Shown here piece after piece: positions 6,603 through 9,108 of a stretch of DNA of 9,108 nt. The notes below the pieces were generated by a model. It saw only the letters and a program-made list of their open reading frames with translations, was not told the origin of the DNA and did not search any database. The stretch spans positions 1 to 9,108 of the forward strand of contig JAFAPL010000529.1 of assembly GCA_019247135.1 (NCBI GenBank), in the 5' to 3' direction. A program made the translations under genes and the position numbers. Positions within the stretch are counted from its first letter, which is position 1; the number at the start of each line of letters is the position of its first letter. The stretch is from Chloroflexota bacterium (GTDB taxonomy: Bacteria > Chloroflexota > UBA6077 > CF-72).

Positions 6603-7794
6603 CGTACCGTCCTGGATTCAACGTGTTACGCGGGTCGAGTCTGGCTTTGATGGCGCGCATCAGGGCCAGCGCGCCGCCCGCGTCACCCCAGACGTCAACC
6701 TCATGCTTCAGCACTGTAGGACATCGCTGGACCACCAGCGATGCATTGCTGCCGAGCTGTTGCACCGCGTCGCGCAGCGCCACAAGTGCCTGGGCTGAGA
6801 TGCCTTCCGAGCACGCCGCGTAGGCCACACCGTTGCCAGCGTGGGCCCAGACGATGGGATCGAATTCCGCGAGTCGCTGCTCCAGAAGTCCCACCAGTGC
6901 CGCGCTGTGTGCGATCGGTGCGGCGGCTTTCAACACAACCTCGCGCTGCAGCGCGTCCACGCGCATGCGAGCAAGGTCGTCCCAGGCGCTCTCGGCCGCG
7001 TCGACTGGCCGGCCAGCGTGGTCCTCGACCAGCCTGCGCAGGTCGCGCACCTGGCGCTCGACGGCTTGCGGATACCCGCCCACCCGCAGTGCGAGATGCA
7101 CGGACGAGCCAATGCTTGCGCCTCTGGCAGCCTGGCCGTTGAGCAGCTCGATCGCAAGCGGCGCGAGCGGAGATCGGAGCACCGCGCTAACCGCACTGCC
7201 TGCGGCGTCAGGCGACGAGAACGCTCCGACGATCGTCGCTGCCGCGGGCGGAATGGGCGCGAGTTTGAAGCTGAGCTCCACGATCACTGCGAGCGTGCCG
7301 AGCGAGCCGATGTACAGCTTGTTCAGGTCGTAGCCGGCGACGTTCTTCACCACGCGGCCGCCGGCGCGCGTCAAAGTGCCGTCGGGATTCGCGACGCGCG
7401 TGCCGATGACCAGGTCGCGTGGACCTCCGTACGAAAAACGCAGCGGACCGCTCGCGTTGGTTGCGATCAGCCCCCCGATCGTGGCGCCTTCGAGCGCTGG
7501 CGGATCGAGCGCCAGAAACTGTCCGTTTTCGCCGAGCAACCGCTGCAGCGCGTCGAAGCGCATCCCGGCTTCGACCGTGACCGTCAGATCCGCCGGTTCG
7601 TACTCGACGACACGGTCGAGCGCTGTTGTCTCGAGCAATACGTCTACGCGCGCTGGCGGCATGCCCAGATCGAGCTGGGTTCCGCCGCCGACAGGTGTGA
7701 CCGCCTGTACGTGCTCGTCCGCCTCGTGCAGCGCCGCCGCGAGCTCATCAGCCGTCGCAGGCCGCACGCGCGCGGCAGACTCCAGCGCTACCAT
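6589..7794 (-). CDS. glcE: Glycolate oxidase FAD-binding subunit GlcE
   Basis: GlcE is the second FAD-linked subunit of glycolate oxidase, required together with GlcD and GlcF. Seen from ATG 7794 (401 residues): a PCMH-type FAD-binding domain starting with TPVGGGTQLDLG at 33-44, and GATIGGLIATNASGPLRFSYG at about 103-123. The flavin-contacting stretch GGRVVKNVAGYDLNKLYIGSLGTL is at 145-168, and the C-terminal family ending DPRNTLNPGRY is close to the stop. It lacks the large C-terminal oxidase domain signatures of GlcD (HAGDGNLHP, GEHGIG), which separates it from GlcD. The open frame continues upstream to 7869, but that would overlap glcD by 82 bp. ATG 7794 gives ATGGTAG, a 7-bp overlap with the glcD stop, a classic coupled junction, and begins at the usual GlcE N-terminus. 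It is somewhat longer than E. coli GlcE (about 350). Confidence 0.92.
   Translation of the reverse strand: MVALESAARVRPATADELAAALHEADEHVQAVTPVGGGTQLDLGMPPARVDVLLETTALDRVVEYEPADLTVTVEAGMRFDALQRLLGENGQFLALDPPALEGATIGGLIATNASGPLRFSYGGPRDLVIGTRVANPDGTLTRAGGRVVKNVAGYDLNKLYIGSLGTLAVIVELSFKLAPIPPAAATIVGAFSSPDAAGSAVSAVLRSPLAPLAIELLNGQAARGASIGSSVHLALRVGGYPQAVERQVRDLRRLVEDHAGRPVDAAESAWDDLARMRVDALQREVVLKAAAPIAHSAALVGLLEQRLAEFDPIVWAHAGNGVAYAACSEGISAQALVALRDAVQQLGSNASLVVQRCPTVLKHEVDVWGDAGGALALMRAIKARLDPRNTLNPGRYVGGI
6607..6613 (-). promoter_or_regulatory. Ribosome binding site supporting the TTG start of glcF
   Basis: On the minus strand AGGACGG lies 4 nt before the TTG at 6602, with the AGGA core 7 nt away. 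It is within the 3' end of glcE, so glcF initiation is probably coupled to termination of glcE translation. It decides the TTG start over downstream GTG codons, which lack a comparable site. Confidence 0.55.
7788..7794 (-). promoter_or_regulatory. ATGGTAG stop-start overlap coupling glcD and glcE
   Basis: On the minus strand the glcE ATG (7794-7792) and the glcD TAG (7790-7788) lie within seven bases in different frames. Terminating ribosomes could restart on glcE directly. No strong Shine-Dalgarno precedes this ATG, which fits a coupling-dependent start and equal production of the two flavin subunits. Confidence 0.6.
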
Positions 7795-9108
7795 CCAGCG
7801 GCGCGCCCGCGTCGCGCAAACAACTCGAGGCAACGCCCGGCGGTGGGAAACATCTTGCCGGGATTGCACAAGCCATCCGGGTCGAACGCCTCCTTGATGC
7901 GCAGCATCTGTTGGACGTCCGCCTGCGAGAAGATGAGCGGCATCAGATCCTTCTTCTCCATCCCGATACCGTGCTCACCACTGAGCGATCCACCCACGAC
8001 CGCACAGATGCGCATGATCTCGGCTCCGGCGTCGATGACTTTCTCTTCGGCGCCTGGGACGTCTGCATCCCACATGATCAACGGATGCAGATTGCCGTCG
8101 CCCGCGTGAAACACGTTCGCGATCCGAAAGCCTGAATCGCGCGAGATCGCTTCGATCCGAGCCAGCGTCTCGGGCAGCTTCGTGCGCGGTACGACGCCGT
8201 CGACCGTGTAGTAGTCGGGCGTCAGCCGGCCAATCGCCGCGAACGCCCCCTTGCGACCGGCCCACAGGGCCGCACGTTCCGCTTCGTCTCTGGCGAGCCG
8301 AACGTCCAATGCGCCGTTCTCGCGGCAGACTTCCTCGACGGCTTGCGCCTGAGCCTCCACCTCCTCGCGCAGACCGTCCACCTCGATCAGCACGACACCT
8401 TCAGCATCGACCGGATAGCCCGCCTTGGAACGCGACTCGATGGCGCGGATGGTCAGGTTATCCATCATCTCGATCGCCGCCGGGACGATGCGGCGCGCGA
8501 TCATGCCAGCGACGGCCGAGCTCGCGTCTTCCATGTTGCCGAACACCGCCAGGATCGTTTTGACCGTCTCATTGACGGGCACCAGGCGCACCCAGATGCG
8601 AGTCACGATCCCCAGCGTGCCCTCGGATCCGACCAGCAGACCCACCAGGTCGTAGCCCGGAGTGTCCGCCGCGCTGCCACCGACCTGGACGATTTCTCCG
8701 TCGGGCAGCACGACCTCCAGCCCGAGGGTGTGGTTCGTGGTGACGCCGTAGCGCAGCGTGTGGGGTCCGCCCGAGTTTTCGCCGACGTTGCCGCCGATCG
8801 TGCACGCCTTCTGGCTGGATGGATCGGGCACGTACGTGAAGCCGAACTCGGCTGTCGCCTGGCCGAGACGCAAGTTGACCACGCCGGGCTCGACGATCGC
8901 GCGCATGTTCGCGACGTCGATCTCGAGGATGCGGGTCATGCGCGCCAGGCTGATCAGGACCCCGCCCCGCGCTGGGATCGCTCCGCCAGAGAGGCCGGTG
9001 CCAGCGCCGCGCGCGGTATACGGCACGCCGTTTCGATTACACGCTTTGACGACGGCACTGACCTGTTCGGCCGACAACGGAAACACGACGGCGACCGGCC
9101 GGTGCTTG
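7788..9108 (-). CDS. glcD: Glycolate oxidase subunit GlcD, 5' end off the window
   Basis: GlcD is the FAD-dependent catalytic subunit that oxidises glycolate (often also D-lactate) to the 2-oxo acid. About 439 codons are visible and the frame stays open to the right edge. The codons upstream of a GTG at 9086 still read KHRPVAVVFPLS, a typical internal GlcD sequence, so 9086 is not the start and roughly 50-60 N-terminal residues lie beyond 9108. Seen, counting from 9086: the FAD-binding motif ARGAGTGLSGGAIP at 25-38, and GGNVGENSGGPHTLRYGVT at 98-116. The substrate/flavin motif HAGDGNLHP is at 327-335, GEHGIG at 370-375, and the end motif FDPDGLCNPGKMFP at 401-414. This is the FAD-linked oxidase (GlcD/D-lactate dehydrogenase) architecture. 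D-lactate dehydrogenase alone is a possible alternative, but the downstream glcE and glcF argue for the glycolate oxidase complex. No promoter is in view. Confidence 0.93.
   Translation of the reverse strand, partial: KHRPVAVVFPLSAEQVSAVVKACNRNGVPYTARGAGTGLSGGAIPARGGVLISLARMTRILEIDVANMRAIVEPGVVNLRLGQATAEFGFTYVPDPSSQKACTIGGNVGENSGGPHTLRYGVTTNHTLGLEVVLPDGEIVQVGGSAADTPGYDLVGLLVGSEGTLGIVTRIWVRLVPVNETVKTILAVFGNMEDASSAVAGMIARRIVPAAIEMMDNLTIRAIESRSKAGYPVDAEGVVLIEVDGLREEVEAQAQAVEEVCRENGALDVRLARDEAERAALWAGRKGAFAAIGRLTPDYYTVDGVVPRTKLPETLARIEAISRDSGFRIANVFHAGDGNLHPLIMWDADVPGAEEKVIDAGAEIMRICAVVGGSLSGEHGIGMEKKDLMPLIFSQADVQQMLRIKEAFDPDGLCNPGKMFPTAGRCLELFARRGRAAGW

Noticed and set aside
7795..7869. 25-residue N-terminal extension of GlcE
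   Set aside because: It would overlap glcD by 82 bp and reads as Arg-rich sequence unlike GlcE; the ATG at 7794 fits the family N-terminus and gives a normal 7-bp overlap.
6841..8109. Open frame (422 codons) on the plus strand opposite glcE/glcD
   Set aside because: It crosses two genuine minus-strand genes and their junction and has Arg/His/Gln-rich low-plausibility composition; GC-rich codon bias explains the open frame.
9084..9086. GTG at 9086 as the start of GlcD
   Set aside because: The frame remains open to the window edge and the upstream codons (KHRPVAV) continue typical GlcD sequence, so the gene is simply cut by the window.

Overview
This is a high-GC, densely coding bacterial window with seven protein genes and no RNA gene, insertion sequence or CRISPR array that I can see. 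Every gap between genes is under about 130 bases. The best taxonomic guess is a Chloroflexota-like or related terrabacterial lineage. The reasons are a MurT/GatD pair (typical of Gram-positive-type cell walls), a MurJ of the 'PDTxFQ...GGAxGSAFIP' type, high GC and several TTG starts. This placement is inference; no ribosomal marker is present.

Left part (16-978, minus strand): a membrane-anchored alpha/beta hydrolase, divergent from the cell-wall genes. Centre (1105-5097, plus strand): murT, gatD and murJ in a row. MurT and GatD together amidate the alpha-carboxyl of D-glutamate in the lipid II stem peptide (D-Glu to D-isoglutamine). MurJ flips lipid II across the membrane. The cluster therefore covers finishing and then exporting the peptidoglycan precursor. 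The murT-gatD and gatD-murJ gaps each hold an inverted repeat, so co-transcription is likely but may be modulated.

Right part (5226 to the end, minus strand): glcF, glcE and glcD, read in the order glcD-glcE-glcF. They encode the three-subunit glycolate oxidase (glycolate to glyoxylate; FAD plus two 4Fe-4S clusters). Both junctions are short overlaps, indicating tight translational coupling. glcD runs off the right edge and lacks its N-terminus. murJ and glcF converge on a 128-bp gap carrying a 12-nt-period repeat array (one inverted copy, then three direct copies).

No wholly new system is evident. The points most worth a second look are the MurJ, which by eye lacks three charged residues essential in E. 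coli MurJ (D39, R52, R270) while sitting beside the lipid II amidation genes; the 10-bp perfect inverted repeat spanning the gatD stop codon; and the 12-nt repeat array between murJ and glcF.
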